Part shown: positions 15,001 through 21,178 of the stretch, one piece after another
Numbering within the stretch: the first letter of the stretch is position 1
Layout: every line of letters begins with the position of its first letter
Source: Pseudomonas petrae
GTDB taxonomy: Bacteria; Pseudomonadota; Gammaproteobacteria; Pseudomonadales; Pseudomonadaceae
DNA: 64,000 nucleotides
Assembly: GCF_021728295.1 (NCBI RefSeq)
Contig: NZ_JAKJXE010000008.1
Location: 62,001 to 126,000 of the forward strand
Direction of reading: 5' to 3'
Program-made: the position numbers and the translations under genes
Notes under the pieces: model-generated
The model's input: only the letters and a program-made list of their open reading frames with translations
The model's database searches: none
What the model was told of the DNA's origin: nothing

Positions 15001-16119
15001 CTGCGCTATCTGGGCGACGCTTCGGCCCGTCAGTCACTGGCCGCGCTGCCGGAACCCAAGGTGGTGTTCAACTACCTCGGTCAGTTCGATCAGGACCTTG
15101 GCGATGGCCGCTTCTCGCCATCGAAGGTGTCGGTGGGGGCGCTGGTCGATCCGTCCACGCCGCTCAATCGCGAGCTGGAAATCAACGGCCAGGTCTTCGC
15201 CGGGCAACTGGGGCTGACCTTCCGTTTCAGCGGTCAGCGTTATCAGCGCCAGACCATCGAGCGCCTGCAAACGGCCTATCGCGATACGTTGGTGGCGTTG
15301 CTGGAAAGCCTGCCATTCGCACAGCCTGCCGCGCCGCAATCGACTGCACCGCAAAGCCTGCCGGTCAGCCGCGACGGCGCACCGAATCCTCTGATCCGCC
15401 TGAGCAGCGGCGCCAGCGACAAGCCGCCAGTGTTCTGTGTGCACCCGGTCAGCGGCACGGTGGTCGGTTACTACGCACTGGCCCGGCGGCTGTCAGCGCA
15501 GTGGGACGTGTGGGGCATTCAGAACCGCCAGGTGCTGGACGGTCAGTGGCGCGACATTTCCATCGAGCAAATGGCCTGCGACTACGTCAAGGCGCTGCTC
15601 GAACAGCAGCCGTCCGGCCCATACCGGCTGACCGGCTGGTCCATGGGCGGGACCCTGGTGCTGGAAATGGCGCGGCTGCTGACCCGACTCGGCAAGCGCG
15701 TCGAGTTCGTCGGCCTGATCGACGGCTACGTGCCGGGCGCCGGTCAGCCGCGGCCTGCCGTGCCAGAAAGCCCGGTTCTCGACGCCGATGACGAGGGTCT
15801 GGAAGCCGACGCGCACTGGCAACAGTTGCTCGGCGTCGAGCGGCACATGCGCCAGTTGGCCAATCAATGCCGCGAGATCCACGCCCTCCGCGTGCCGGTC
15901 TACGCCTGGTGGGCCGAGGGCTCGCCGGAAAATAACGATAACGCACCGGCTCTTCTGGAGCAGGGCATGGGTGTTCGCTTGCAGGTTTCGGCGTGGATCG
16001 ACGCCGACCACCTTTCGATCGTCCGTGATCAGCCGTTCATCACTCAGCTTGCCGAGGCCCTCGCGCAGGTTAACGAACGCCCTCATTCCTACGATTTCCA
16101 GGAGCACGAACATGCATAG
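1..16119 (+). CDS. Non-ribosomal peptide synthetase, four modules with terminal E and TE (5' end outside window)
   Basis: Siderophore-type NRPS. The frame is open to base 1 and the usual N-terminal lead is missing, so the start is probably upstream; the TTG at 4 (residue 1 here) is only the first in-frame candidate. Domain order with landmark residues: C1 HHxxxDG 152; A1 A3-motif 628; T1 Ser1013; E1 HHLVIDG 1202; C2 HHILLDG 1664; A2 2129; T2 Ser2517; C3 2704; A3 3180; T3 Ser3565; C4 3758; A4 4233; T4 Ser4625; E2 HHLVVDG 4803; TE GWSMGG Ser5213, Asp5240, His5336. C1, C3 and C4 look LCL-type; C2, after an E domain, looks DCL-type. Specificity residues read by motif alignment: A1 and A3 DVWHVSLIDK (serine); A2 and A4 DGESCAGVTK, with an acidic residue at pocket position 239, suggesting Orn, Lys or Dab. 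Predicted tail: D-Ser-X-Ser-D-X. C1 being a condensation domain means an upstream NRPS must feed it. Stop overlaps the next gene. Domain calls are secure; substrate X is inferred. Confidence 0.95.
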   Translation, partial: FLNKLREQGLDASSLPVPPGVAGERSPASFSQQRLWFLEQLEPGSSTYHLPGALRLKGELNVGAVRTAFERVAERHASLRTVFATAEDGTPEQVIQPDQSLPFERLRADDEGEVQALAEAFARRPFDLAQGPLWRVALIEGGSDEHVLLVCLHHIIADGWSIQVLLLDFVEAYRAAIQNDNDSLPPLPLSYADVALWQRACLDAGEGDRQLAYWQQQLDDEPPVLELPADRPRPARQSFRGARLPFSFDAALSGRMRELARQRGVTLFTVLLAAYQVLLQRMSGQTDLRIGVPIAGRQRAETEGLIGFFVNTQILRGDVQADASFNQIIDGVRLASHGAQAHQDLPFEQLVDALAPERSLSHNPLFQVLYNHQQRQDEALQLMPGLNATLMPLDNGSAQFDLALHTWENAAGELAGNWNYTTDLFDHGSIERLHGRFEQLFAELLERPDIAIGDFELLDVEDRAQLALVNDSARDWGSEPFVHRHFERLAQVHPEREAVRFGDAVLSYRELDQRANQLAHYLQKQGVGRESLVGVAALRSVEMVVALYSVLKAGAAYVPLDPEYPADRLRYMLEDAGIGLLLSHDAVINDLPSAEGLRVVNLDHLALADYPVTAPLVDLHPEQLAYMIYTSGSTGKPKGAGNTHAALFNRLAWMQDAYTLDASDAVLQKTPFSFDVSVWEFFWPLMVGARLVVAQPGDHRDPLVLKLLIEQQQITTLHFVPSMLGAFMAQDDLTGCASLKRIVCSGEALPADLVRETLQRLPNVGLFNLYGPTEAAIDVTHWTCRDEPGVSVPIGAPIANLHIHILDSRLNPQPIGVPGELYIGGDGLARGYHLRPSLTAERFVASPFGKGERLYRTGDLARWRADGVVEYLGRLDHQIKLRGLRVEIGEIEAALLDHPSVSEAVVIARELSTGMQLVGYLVADDFDEEHLRTQLKQRLPDYMVPAHFVTMDQLPLSANGKLDRKALPDPQIQQRAFEAPLAGVETQLAALWQDLLGVAQIGRQDNFFALGGDSILSLQIISRARKVGIVLSPRQMFERQTIAELAQVAQVVSQDAPVVERIELKRDIPLTPIQHWFFQQPMRTRSHWNQSLLLNPSEGLELPALTQALTAVLNHHDALRMRFVQQDNGQWQQRYRAELCPNELSADEQAQNRLLWQRESSLAQLNAACDEAQASLDLRDGPLLRAVHFTLAEGGERLLLVVHHLVIDGVSWRILLEDLQNAYTQAQAGLTIDLGDKTASFQRWANRLLDFAYSDAVLAEADYWRNLPSAPALPCANPRGEARQGNVRQLHLHLDAARTEKLISEAPAAYRTQINDLLLTALVRAMKRWSGEAQAMIALEGHGREDLFDGVDPARTVGWFTSLYPVSLRAHDDLDAALKHTKETLRAVPHGGLGYGLLRHLRGEALPALDGCVLFNYMGRLQSSSGLFRLAEEGSGAQRAGDAPLNGELSMDAQIRDGQFSLTCSYSGERHEAASIQRLLDAYGEALDEVIEHCRHHSAVTPSDFPALALTQAQLDALPVAAWDIEQMYPLTPMQQGLLFHTELSGSEMADQGSARDLYINQVALDIEHLPVTRFKSAWAAVVQRHPILRAAFLRVPGSEQPVQLIRRDAALVVRELDLRSSDQALADVLVAERETPFDLHAAPLMRVLLIRHSETLWKLVWTFHHILLDGWSSAAVLGEVIQAAMSDATPQPAGHYADYVEWLLSRDAEHSKTFWQTHLAGFDQPTMMAAALTAPTSSTGEPLPNQVRVTSMDLNSEMLNSAARRQRVTINTLIQAVWVLLLQRYTGQQRVAFGATVSGRSAQIPGIERMLGLFINTLPLVQAPQPQQKVGDWLNDLQAHNLELREHEHTPLFEAQRYAGHAGRDLFDSLLVFENYPVDAVLRDKQANGVNLGSVELSDKTHYPLSLAVVAGEHAHVHVNYHSNVFSAEQISRLCGHFQALLDGICRFPEARIGDLSMLTEGDINAMHAWNTPPFSPYVDRPIHELIADHARIRPDAIALVHGEQRLTFAEFDRRANQLAHALRARGIGTEVRVAIAMERGIDLWLAFYAVLKAGGAYIPLDPDYPTERLRYMLEDGGVKLLISHDAALGRVPVGDVPLLNIDELDCSSEAVTAPDVMIHPQQLAYLIYTSGSTGKPKGAAIAHADISMHIQTIGDRYRFTPEDRKFHFLSISFDGAHEGWMMPLCYGARVVLRDQELWSVEQTYATLIREGITVASFPPSYLRQLSDWAGVQGKGPGVKTYCFAGEAFSREMLRDVVRNLQPLWIINGYGPTETVVTPTLWLASAETADFATAYAPIGDLVGNRQGYVMDADLNPLPQGIAGELYLGGAVARGYLDRPGATAERFLPHPFRAGERIYRSGDRVRLNSEGLLEYLGRIDHQIKIRGFRIEAGEIEAALKACEGVREALVIVRDGANGKLLLGYVSGNALAEDSLKQQLKNTLPEYMVPAHIVVMERLPQLPNGKLDRNALPDPQVISSDYQAPQTLFEQQLAALWQPLLGIDAVGRNDHFFELGGHSLLAMQLISRLRHEHQLSVPLRVLFDAPRLSDFAQRIAGMTHTDATHLELTPRQQDRAVQSFSQQRLWFLDQLQPAGHAYNLPGAVRLCGELNEAALQAAFDGLTARHEVLRTRFMAVDGVPMQQIEEAQGVQIERMDIRHEGDIDTAFNALAQAFVKRPFDLSRSPVWRLALVRVAADEQRLLLCLHHMISDGWSVRVLLQEFCELYRAAVENRAPQLAPLPVQYTDFAAWQREWLAAGEGERQLSYWREQLGDEHPVLELPTDRPRPPQQSYRGDRVLFAFDAAFSQSVRGFAKQQGVTPFMAILSAYQVLLYRLSGQNDLRIGVPIAGRSRLEVEGLIGFFVSTQVLRAEVSAELTYRQVLEQAKARTLGAQAHQDLPFEQLVEALQPARSLSHNPLFQVAYDHQQQNFESLAGLPGLRAEVLPLDDGSSQFDLALNTHEDAEGGLVGSWTYATDLFDHGSIERLHARFEQLFTQLLEEPEAAIGDFELLDDEDRAQLASVNDTAREWGFEPFVHRHFERLAQLHPEREALRFGGQALSYEELDQRANQLAHYLREQGVGRESLVGVAALRSLEMVVALYAVLKAGGAYVPLDPEYPADRLRYMLEDAGIGLLLSHGAVIDDLPAVEGLRVVNLDLLSVSGQPVSAPVVERHPEQLAYMIYTSGSTGKPKGAGNTHAALFNRLAWMQDAYALDASDAVLQKTPFSFDVSVWEFFWPLMVGARLVIAQPGDHRDPVALNKLIEKQQITTLHFVPSMLGAFMAQDNLSGCASLKRIVCSGEALPADLARETLQRLPNAGLFNLYGPTEAAIDVTHWTCIDEPGVSVPIGRPINNLQIHILDSRLNPQPIGVPGELYIDGDGLARGYHLRPGLTAERFVASPFGTGERLYRTGDLARWRADGVVEYLGRLDHQIKLRGLRVEIGEIEAAVLDHPSVSEAVVIARDLSTGMQLVAYLVAEDFDEEHLRSQLKQRLPDYMVPAHFVTLDQLPLSANGKLDRKALPDPQIQQRTFEAPLAGVETQLAGLWQELLGVAQIGRQDNFFALGGHSLLGIQLVAQIRRDLKLELPLRALFESPVLAELAHYLNTQAGATAMPALRPRTEREFAPQSFAQQRLWFLAQLEPESVAYNLPCVLNLSGALKLDALQQTFDALAARHETLRTCFRPSPMQNGEAVPQQRILPVSSVHIARHDLRDNAAPEAAFDALAEDFMNQPFDLDAERAPWRVALARVADDQWRLLLCMHHIISDGWSVQVMLEDFAALYRRFAQGSDVQLAELSVHYADYASWQREHLSGTERERQLSWWREALGDEQPVLELPADRSRPAERDGKGGRHAFVLPQDLADTLRHTAKAHDATLFMLFLASFDTLLYRLSGQRDLRIGVPVAGRAEVQTQGLIGFFVNTLVLRAQVSGDQPFTALLAQVKDNLLGAHAHQDLPFEQLVEALQPARSLSVNPLFQVSYNHQQQPDMSLLQFDGLSCEARQWDIKGAQFDLVLGTFEHRDGSISGYLDYATDLFDASTVSRLFEQLVTLLRAICAQPDAAIGDLPLLGETDLAALDQWHTPPFSPYVDRPIHELIADHARIRPDAIALVHGEQRLTFAEFDRRANQLAHALRARGIGTEVRVAIAMERGIDLWLAFYAVLKAGGAYIPLDPDYPTERLRYMLEDGGVKLLISHDAALDRVPVGDVPLLNLDELDCSSEPVTAPDVVIHPQQLAYLIYTSGSTGKPKGAAIAHADISMHIQTIGERYRFTPEDRKFHFLSISFDGAHEGWMMPLCYGARVVLRDQELWSVEQTYDTLIREGITVASFPPSYLRQLSDWAGVQGKGPGVKTYCFAGEAFSREMLHDVIRNLQPLWIINGYGPTETVVTPTLWLASAETADFTTAYAPIGDLVGDRQGYVMDADLNPLPQGIAGELYLGGAVARGYLDRPGATAERFLPHPFRAGERIYRSGDRVRLNSEGLLEYLGRIDHQIKIRGFRIEAGEIEAALKACDGVREALVIVRDKGNGKQLLGYVGGYVDGNGLSEDSLKDQLKNTLPEYMVPAHIVVMERLPQLPNGKLDRNALPDPQLGSQAFEAPEGEREVELARVWQQLLGVETVSRQDSFFELGGDSIQSLAVITRLRQVGFKLLPKDVFSHPRLKDLALRLTVIEASAALPVEDAPQGELPLTPIQAHFFEQPMSNRAHFNQALLLDVQRPLEAPLLSKALDALLGHHNGLNLSFHHHADGRWQQQYRATPAADSLWLRDVADDRAMTALCEQAQRSLNLHDGPLLRVVLAQMPEGQKLLLVAHHLVVDGVSWRVLLEDLARAYAQVASGSAVDLGPTSSSFQRWARYLVDAAQAPERQTEVRQWLEQVGSTEPLWPVDHPEGRATQQDLEQCELLLDAGLTRRLLREAPAALAARTDEILLAVLAEALKVWSGQPDTLIALEGHGREALADGLEVGRTVGWFTSLFPLRVRAANDIRQTLIGVRDSLRGVPDKGVGFGLLRYLGDASARQSLAALPEPKVVFNYLGQFDQDLGDGRFSPSKVSVGALVDPSTPLNRELEINGQVFAGQLGLTFRFSGQRYQRQTIERLQTAYRDTLVALLESLPFAQPAAPQSTAPQSLPVSRDGAPNPLIRLSSGASDKPPVFCVHPVSGTVVGYYALARRLSAQWDVWGIQNRQVLDGQWRDISIEQMACDYVKALLEQQPSGPYRLTGWSMGGTLVLEMARLLTRLGKRVEFVGLIDGYVPGAGQPRPAVPESPVLDADDEGLEADAHWQQLLGVERHMRQLANQCREIHALRVPVYAWWAEGSPENNDNAPALLEQGMGVRLQVSAWIDADHLSIVRDQPFITQLAEALAQVNERPHSYDFQEHEHA

Positions 16120-17542
16120 CCAACACAACGTGACGCCGATTGCCGCCCGCCACAGCGAGGCGCTGTCGGGCAGCCCGGACATCGCCGTCGCCAATGCCGA
16201 CTACCGCTTTGCGCCGACCCCGCGACTGGAGCGGCAGGCCGCCGTGGAATCCAACGCCCGCAGCTACCCGCGACGCATTCCCCTGGAACTCAAGCGCGCC
16301 CAGGGCATTCACGTGCAGGACAGCGAAGGGCGCTGGTTCATCGATTGCCTGGCCGGCGCCGGCACCCTGGCGCTGGGGCATAACCACCCCGAGGTGATCC
16401 AGGCCATGCGCAACACCCTCGACGGCCAGCGTCCGCTGCACACCCTGGACCTGATGACCGAAGCCAAGGACGATTTCATCAACGAGCTGTTCGCGTTGCT
16501 GCCGAAGGAATTCGCCAAAGACGCGCGCATTCAGTTCTGCGGCCCGGCCGGGACCGACGCGGTGGAAGCGGCGCTGAAGCTGGTGCGCACCGCCACCGGA
16601 CGCAGCAACCTGATGGCCTACCACGGCGCCTATCACGGCATGACCCAGGGCGCGCTGGCACTGATGGGCAACCTCGGGCCGAAAACCTATCTGGACGGCA
16701 TGGCCGGCGGCGCGCAATTCCTGCCGTTTCCCTACGACTACCGCTGCCCGTTTGGCGTCGGGGGCGAGGCCGGCGAGCGCATCGGCCTGCACTACATCGA
16801 GAACCAGCTGACCGACCCGGAAAGCGGCGTGTTGCCGCCCGCCGGAATGATTCTGGAAACGCTGCAAGGGGAGGGCGGCGTGGTGCCGACGTCGGCGAAC
16901 TGGCTGCGGGAAATCCGCCGCATCACCCGCGATGCAGGCGTGCCGCTGATTCTCGACGAAATCCAGTGTGGCGTCGGCCGCACCGGCAAACCGTTCGCCT
17001 TCGAACACGCGGGCATCGTGCCGGACGTGCTGGTGCTGTCCAAAGCCATCGGCGGCAGCCAGCCCATGGCCGTGGTGGTCTACAACAAGTCTCTGGACGT
17101 GTGGAAACCGGGTTCCCACGCCGGCACTTTCCGTGGCAATCAGCTGGCGATGGTCGCCGGTTCCACCACATTGCGCATCGTCCGCGAACAGCAACTGGAC
17201 CTGCATGCTGCAGCGATGGGCGAACGCCTGACCGGGCACCTGCGCTCGCTGCAGAAAGACTATCCGCAGATGGGCGATGTGCGCGGCATGGGCTTGATGC
17301 TCGGGGTGGAAATGGTTGATCTCGAGGGCCGCCCCGACGCCCTTGGCCACTTCCCCCACAGCGGCGCGCTGGCCTCGACCATCCAGCGCGAATGCCTGCA
17401 ACGCGGGTTGATCATCGAAGTGGGCGGGCGGCACTCGTCGGTCATCCGCTTCCTGCCGCCGCTGATCGTCACTGCGGCGCAGATCGACCAGATCGCCGAC
17501 ATCTTTGCGTCGGCCGTTTCAGCGGCCGTCAAACAGCGTTAA
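16112..17542 (+). CDS. pvdH: Diaminobutyrate-2-oxoglutarate aminotransferase (PvdH type)
   Basis: Class III PLP aminotransferase, 476 aa, expected to make L-2,4-diaminobutyrate from aspartate semialdehyde and glutamate for siderophore assembly. Visible motifs: DEIQCGVGRTG with the PLP-contacting Asp282, and LSKAIGG with the Schiff-base Lys311. The ATG overlaps the NRPS stop by 8 nt and has an AGGAG about 9 nt upstream, so the two are translationally coupled. I rejected a longer frame from 15788 because its first 108 codons lie out of frame inside the NRPS. The coupling suggests that Dab is a building block of this peptide, possibly of modules 2 and 4, though other modules upstream could use it. 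An ornithine- or GABA-type class III enzyme cannot be excluded, but length and context fit PvdH. Confidence 0.88.
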   Translation: MHSQHNVTPIAARHSEALSGSPDIAVANADYRFAPTPRLERQAAVESNARSYPRRIPLELKRAQGIHVQDSEGRWFIDCLAGAGTLALGHNHPEVIQAMRNTLDGQRPLHTLDLMTEAKDDFINELFALLPKEFAKDARIQFCGPAGTDAVEAALKLVRTATGRSNLMAYHGAYHGMTQGALALMGNLGPKTYLDGMAGGAQFLPFPYDYRCPFGVGGEAGERIGLHYIENQLTDPESGVLPPAGMILETLQGEGGVVPTSANWLREIRRITRDAGVPLILDEIQCGVGRTGKPFAFEHAGIVPDVLVLSKAIGGSQPMAVVVYNKSLDVWKPGSHAGTFRGNQLAMVAGSTTLRIVREQQLDLHAAAMGERLTGHLRSLQKDYPQMGDVRGMGLMLGVEMVDLEGRPDALGHFPHSGALASTIQRECLQRGLIIEVGGRHSSVIRFLPPLIVTAAQIDQIADIFASAVSAAVKQR

Positions 17543-17568
17543 ACCCTTGTTGTAACAGCGTTGAAACA

Positions 17569-17603
17569 GGGCGTAGGACCAGCAGTGGCCTCCGCCCTTT
17601 TTT
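17569..17603 (+). terminator. Rho-independent terminator after pvdH
   Basis: GGGCGTAGG at 17569-17577 pairs with CCTCCGCCC at 17589-17597 (8 of 9 positions), followed by six T. It closes the NRPS-pvdH transcript before the receptor promoter. Confidence 0.8.
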
Positions 17604-17614
17604 ACGATAAGAAT

Positions 17615-17633
17615 AGTAATGAGAAACGTTCTC
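17615..17633 (+). promoter_or_regulatory. Fur-box-like operator upstream of receptor
   Basis: AGTAATGAGAAACGTTCTC matches the 19-bp Fur consensus at 14 of 19 positions by eye, and its core GAGAA-ACG-TTCTC is a perfect inverted repeat. It lies 82 bp before the receptor ATG, where Fur repression of an iron-uptake gene is expected. A second, weaker overlapping match starts at 17606. Confidence 0.6.
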
Positions 17634-17715
17634 TGTTACATTTTCACGCTTTTTTGACACAAGCAGTCAACTTTGGGGCATTGCCCCGTGTGATTTAAAG
17701 GGAGGGGGAGTTCGG

Positions 17716-19914
17716 ATGGCGAGCAATAACAAGGGTCAATTCAAGGTCAACGCCTTGGCAGCACTGGTCGCAACGGTCGCCTGCCACGGCGCCGCATGGG
17801 CTGCGGATGCCCCGGTCAAGGCCGAGCAGGGCGCCACCATCGAACTGCAGAACTCGGTGGTCACCGGCGAAGCGCCCGAAGGCCAGGAAACCGTTGGCTA
17901 TCAGGTGAAGAACAGCACGGCGGGCACCAAGACCAGCACACCGCTGTCGGAAACCCCGCGCTCGGTGTCAGTGGTGACACGCCAGCGTATTCAGGATCAA
18001 GGCTCGCAAACCCTCACCGACATCCTCGGTTACGTGCCTGGCATCTTCGCCCCGCCCTTTGCCGTCGGCGATGGACTCGCGGGCGATCTGTTCTCCATTC
18101 GCGGCTACAACGCCACCGACTACGGTTACGGCCTGCTCAAGGACGGCCTGCGTCTGCAAGGCAACCGCTACGACACCACCACCGAACCCTATGGCCTGGA
18201 GCGCACTGAAGTGTTCCGTGGCCCAAGCTCGATCCTCTACGGCGAAAACGCGCCGGGCGGGCTGGTCAATCTGGTCAGCAAGCGCCCGACCGAAACCGCT
18301 CAGGGCGAGGCCAAGTTCAGCTACGGCAGCAACAACCGCCGCCAACTGTCCCTCGACGTCTCCGGCCCGCTGACCGACGACAACCGCATCCTCGGCCGCG
18401 TGGTCATGCTCGGGCGCAACGCCGACACCCAGGTGGTTTCGGTTCTGGACGATCGCATTTATATCGCGCCGTCGATGACCTTCAACTTCGACGAAGACAC
18501 CGCGCTGACCCTGCTCTCGTCCTACCAGCGCGACCGCACCAAGCTGCTGCTCGGCTACCCGGCGGCCGGCACCTTGCTGAACAATGTCAACGGCAAGATC
18601 GGCAAGGATCAGTTCAACGGCAACCCGAACTGGGACGACTTCGAGCGCGAAACCTGGACCCTGGGTTACGAGTTCAAGCACCAGCTCAACGACACCTGGC
18701 AGTTCCGTCAGAACTCGCGCTTCATGGAGTCGCGCCTGGACCGTCACGAGACCTGGCCGAACAACCTGAACAACGCCGGTTTCGGCAGCACCCTGACCAG
18801 CACCGCTTATGATCGCGACAACAAGTCGATCACCTATTCGCTGGACAACCAGTTCGAAGGCCACTTCACCTCGGGCGCGCTGGAAAACACCGTGTTGCTG
18901 GGCGCGAGCTACGACCGCACTTCGTTCAACCAGGACTGGGCGGCCGGCAACGGCGGTACGTACAACGCCTTCAACCCGGTGTTCCCGTCGGGCGATCCGC
19001 GCATGATCGCGACGGTTCAGAACTCGCAGCTGGACCAGCAGATGTACGGCGCGTACGGCCAGTTGCAGAGCAAGTACGACAACTGGATTTACCTGTTGGG
19101 CGGTCGTCAGGACTTTGTCAACAGCCAGTACCGCAACCGCGCCGGCACCACCAGCGGCGCTGCGGATCTGGACGGCTGGGACCATCGTTTCAGCTGGCAG
19201 ACCGGTTTGATGTACCAGTTCGAGAACGGTATTTCGCCGTACGTGAGTTACTCGACGGCGTTCACGCCGGTGCAGCAGTCGTCACAACCGAACGGCGAGC
19301 TGCTCGATCCGATTCTCAGCGAGCAGTACGAGATGGGCCTGAAGTACGAGCCGACTGGCTGGAACACGACGTTCAGCGCGGCGGTGTTTGACCTGACCAA
19401 GACCCATGACGTGGTTGCCGGTTCGAACGGTTTCAGCCGTCAGATCGGCAAGAGCGAGTCGAAGGGCGTGGAGCTTGAGGTCAACAGTGATGTGACGAAG
19501 AACCTGAGCCTGACGGCGTCTTACACCTACACCGATGCGCGGGTGACGAAGGACAGTCCGGGTTCGTTGTACGAGGATCATCAGTTGACCGGCGTGCCAC
19601 GTAATCAGGCCAGTACGTGGGCGACGTATCGGTTCCTCGATGGTCCGATGAGCGGCTTCCGTGTGGGTGGCGGGGTGCGTTATTTCGATAATACGTTCGC
19701 GTATACGGCACCGAGTCTGTACGGGAAGTTGAAGACGGGGGATGTGACGCTGGTGGATGCGTTGGTGGGGTATGACATCGATAAGCATTGGTCGGTGGAT
19801 GTGAATGCGAAGAATCTTTTCGACAAGGAGTATGTGAGCGGCTGCAATAACGCGGGTCGGTGTTATTGGGGCGAAGAGCGGACGGTGCTGGGGACAGTTG
19901 CGTTCCGTTGGTAA
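17716..19914 (+). CDS. TonB-dependent ferric siderophore receptor
   Basis: Outer-membrane receptor of 732 aa that would import the ferric form of the locus siderophore using TonB energy. A signal peptide runs to about residue 29 (AWA before ADAPVK). A possible TonB box lies near residues 44-52, followed by the plug (about 70-230, with SIRGYN and the LYGENAPGGLVN segment) and a beta-barrel ending in the usual C-terminal aromatic, VAFRW. The long N-terminal signalling (STN) domain of FpvA-type receptors is absent, so this protein should not signal to an anti-sigma factor. The start has a GGGAGGGGGAG ribosome site at about 17700. Placement after the NRPS-pvdH pair and a Fur-like site supports the role; the actual ligand is inferred from context only. 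Confidence 0.92.
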   Translation: MASNNKGQFKVNALAALVATVACHGAAWAADAPVKAEQGATIELQNSVVTGEAPEGQETVGYQVKNSTAGTKTSTPLSETPRSVSVVTRQRIQDQGSQTLTDILGYVPGIFAPPFAVGDGLAGDLFSIRGYNATDYGYGLLKDGLRLQGNRYDTTTEPYGLERTEVFRGPSSILYGENAPGGLVNLVSKRPTETAQGEAKFSYGSNNRRQLSLDVSGPLTDDNRILGRVVMLGRNADTQVVSVLDDRIYIAPSMTFNFDEDTALTLLSSYQRDRTKLLLGYPAAGTLLNNVNGKIGKDQFNGNPNWDDFERETWTLGYEFKHQLNDTWQFRQNSRFMESRLDRHETWPNNLNNAGFGSTLTSTAYDRDNKSITYSLDNQFEGHFTSGALENTVLLGASYDRTSFNQDWAAGNGGTYNAFNPVFPSGDPRMIATVQNSQLDQQMYGAYGQLQSKYDNWIYLLGGRQDFVNSQYRNRAGTTSGAADLDGWDHRFSWQTGLMYQFENGISPYVSYSTAFTPVQQSSQPNGELLDPILSEQYEMGLKYEPTGWNTTFSAAVFDLTKTHDVVAGSNGFSRQIGKSESKGVELEVNSDVTKNLSLTASYTYTDARVTKDSPGSLYEDHQLTGVPRNQASTWATYRFLDGPMSGFRVGGGVRYFDNTFAYTAPSLYGKLKTGDVTLVDALVGYDIDKHWSVDVNAKNLFDKEYVSGCNNAGRCYWGEERTVLGTVAFRW

Positions 19915-19940
19915 CTCCTTAGGTTCTGCGTAGCGAGAGA

Positions 19941-20841
<901 letters not shown>

Positions 20842-20865
20842 TTTCAAGTTTTTCGCAAAAAAGAC

Positions 20866-20890
20866 TAACCACTTAGCCCCCTCATTCGTC
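20866..20890 (+). promoter_or_regulatory. Candidate iron-starvation ECF sigma promoter for the mbtH operon
   Basis: TAACC (20866-20870), 16 bases, then CGTC (20887-20890). This layout resembles PvdS/OrbS-type promoters (TAAA- or TAAAT-like -35, CGT -10, 16-17 bp spacer). It lies 54 bp before the mbtH start, directly outside island 1. Confidence 0.45.
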
Positions 20891-20943
20891 TTTCAGGTAA
20901 GGCGCGCTTACCTGCGCCGTTCCAACACCACGAGGGTTTCCAC

Positions 20944-21144
20944 ATGAGCTTCGACAGCGAAAACACACAGTTCCGGGTCGTCATCAACCACGAAGAACAG
21001 TACTCCATCTGGCCCGACTACAAAGCCATCCCGGACGGCTGGAAAAGCGTCGGCGTCGAAGGCGACAAACAAACCTGCCTCAACCACATCGAAAGCGTCT
21101 GGACCGACATGCGCCCCCTCAGCCTGCGCAAGGCCATGGCCTGA
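20944..21144 (+). CDS. MbtH-like NRPS accessory protein
   Basis: Cytoplasmic protein of 66 aa that binds and activates or stabilises adenylation domains. The family signature is complete: NHEEQYSIWP near residues 15-24, the central Trp of GWKSVG, and SVWTDMRPLSLR at the C-terminus. It is the first gene of a four-gene run with gaps of 34, 11 and 42 bp to the hydroxylase, formyltransferase and reductase. MbtH genes usually accompany siderophore NRPSs, so it is expected to serve the NRPS at 1-16119, although island 1 separates them. Confidence 0.95.
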   Translation: MSFDSENTQFRVVINHEEQYSIWPDYKAIPDGWKSVGVEGDKQTCLNHIESVWTDMRPLSLRKAMA

Positions 21145-21178
21145 ACCCACCACCTTCAGCCCCAGGAGCGTATCGCCC

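Noticed and set aside
15788..16111. N-terminal extension of the aminotransferase
   Set aside because: These codons lie within the NRPS thioesterase in another frame; the coupled ATG at 16112 with a good ribosome site gives the family length.
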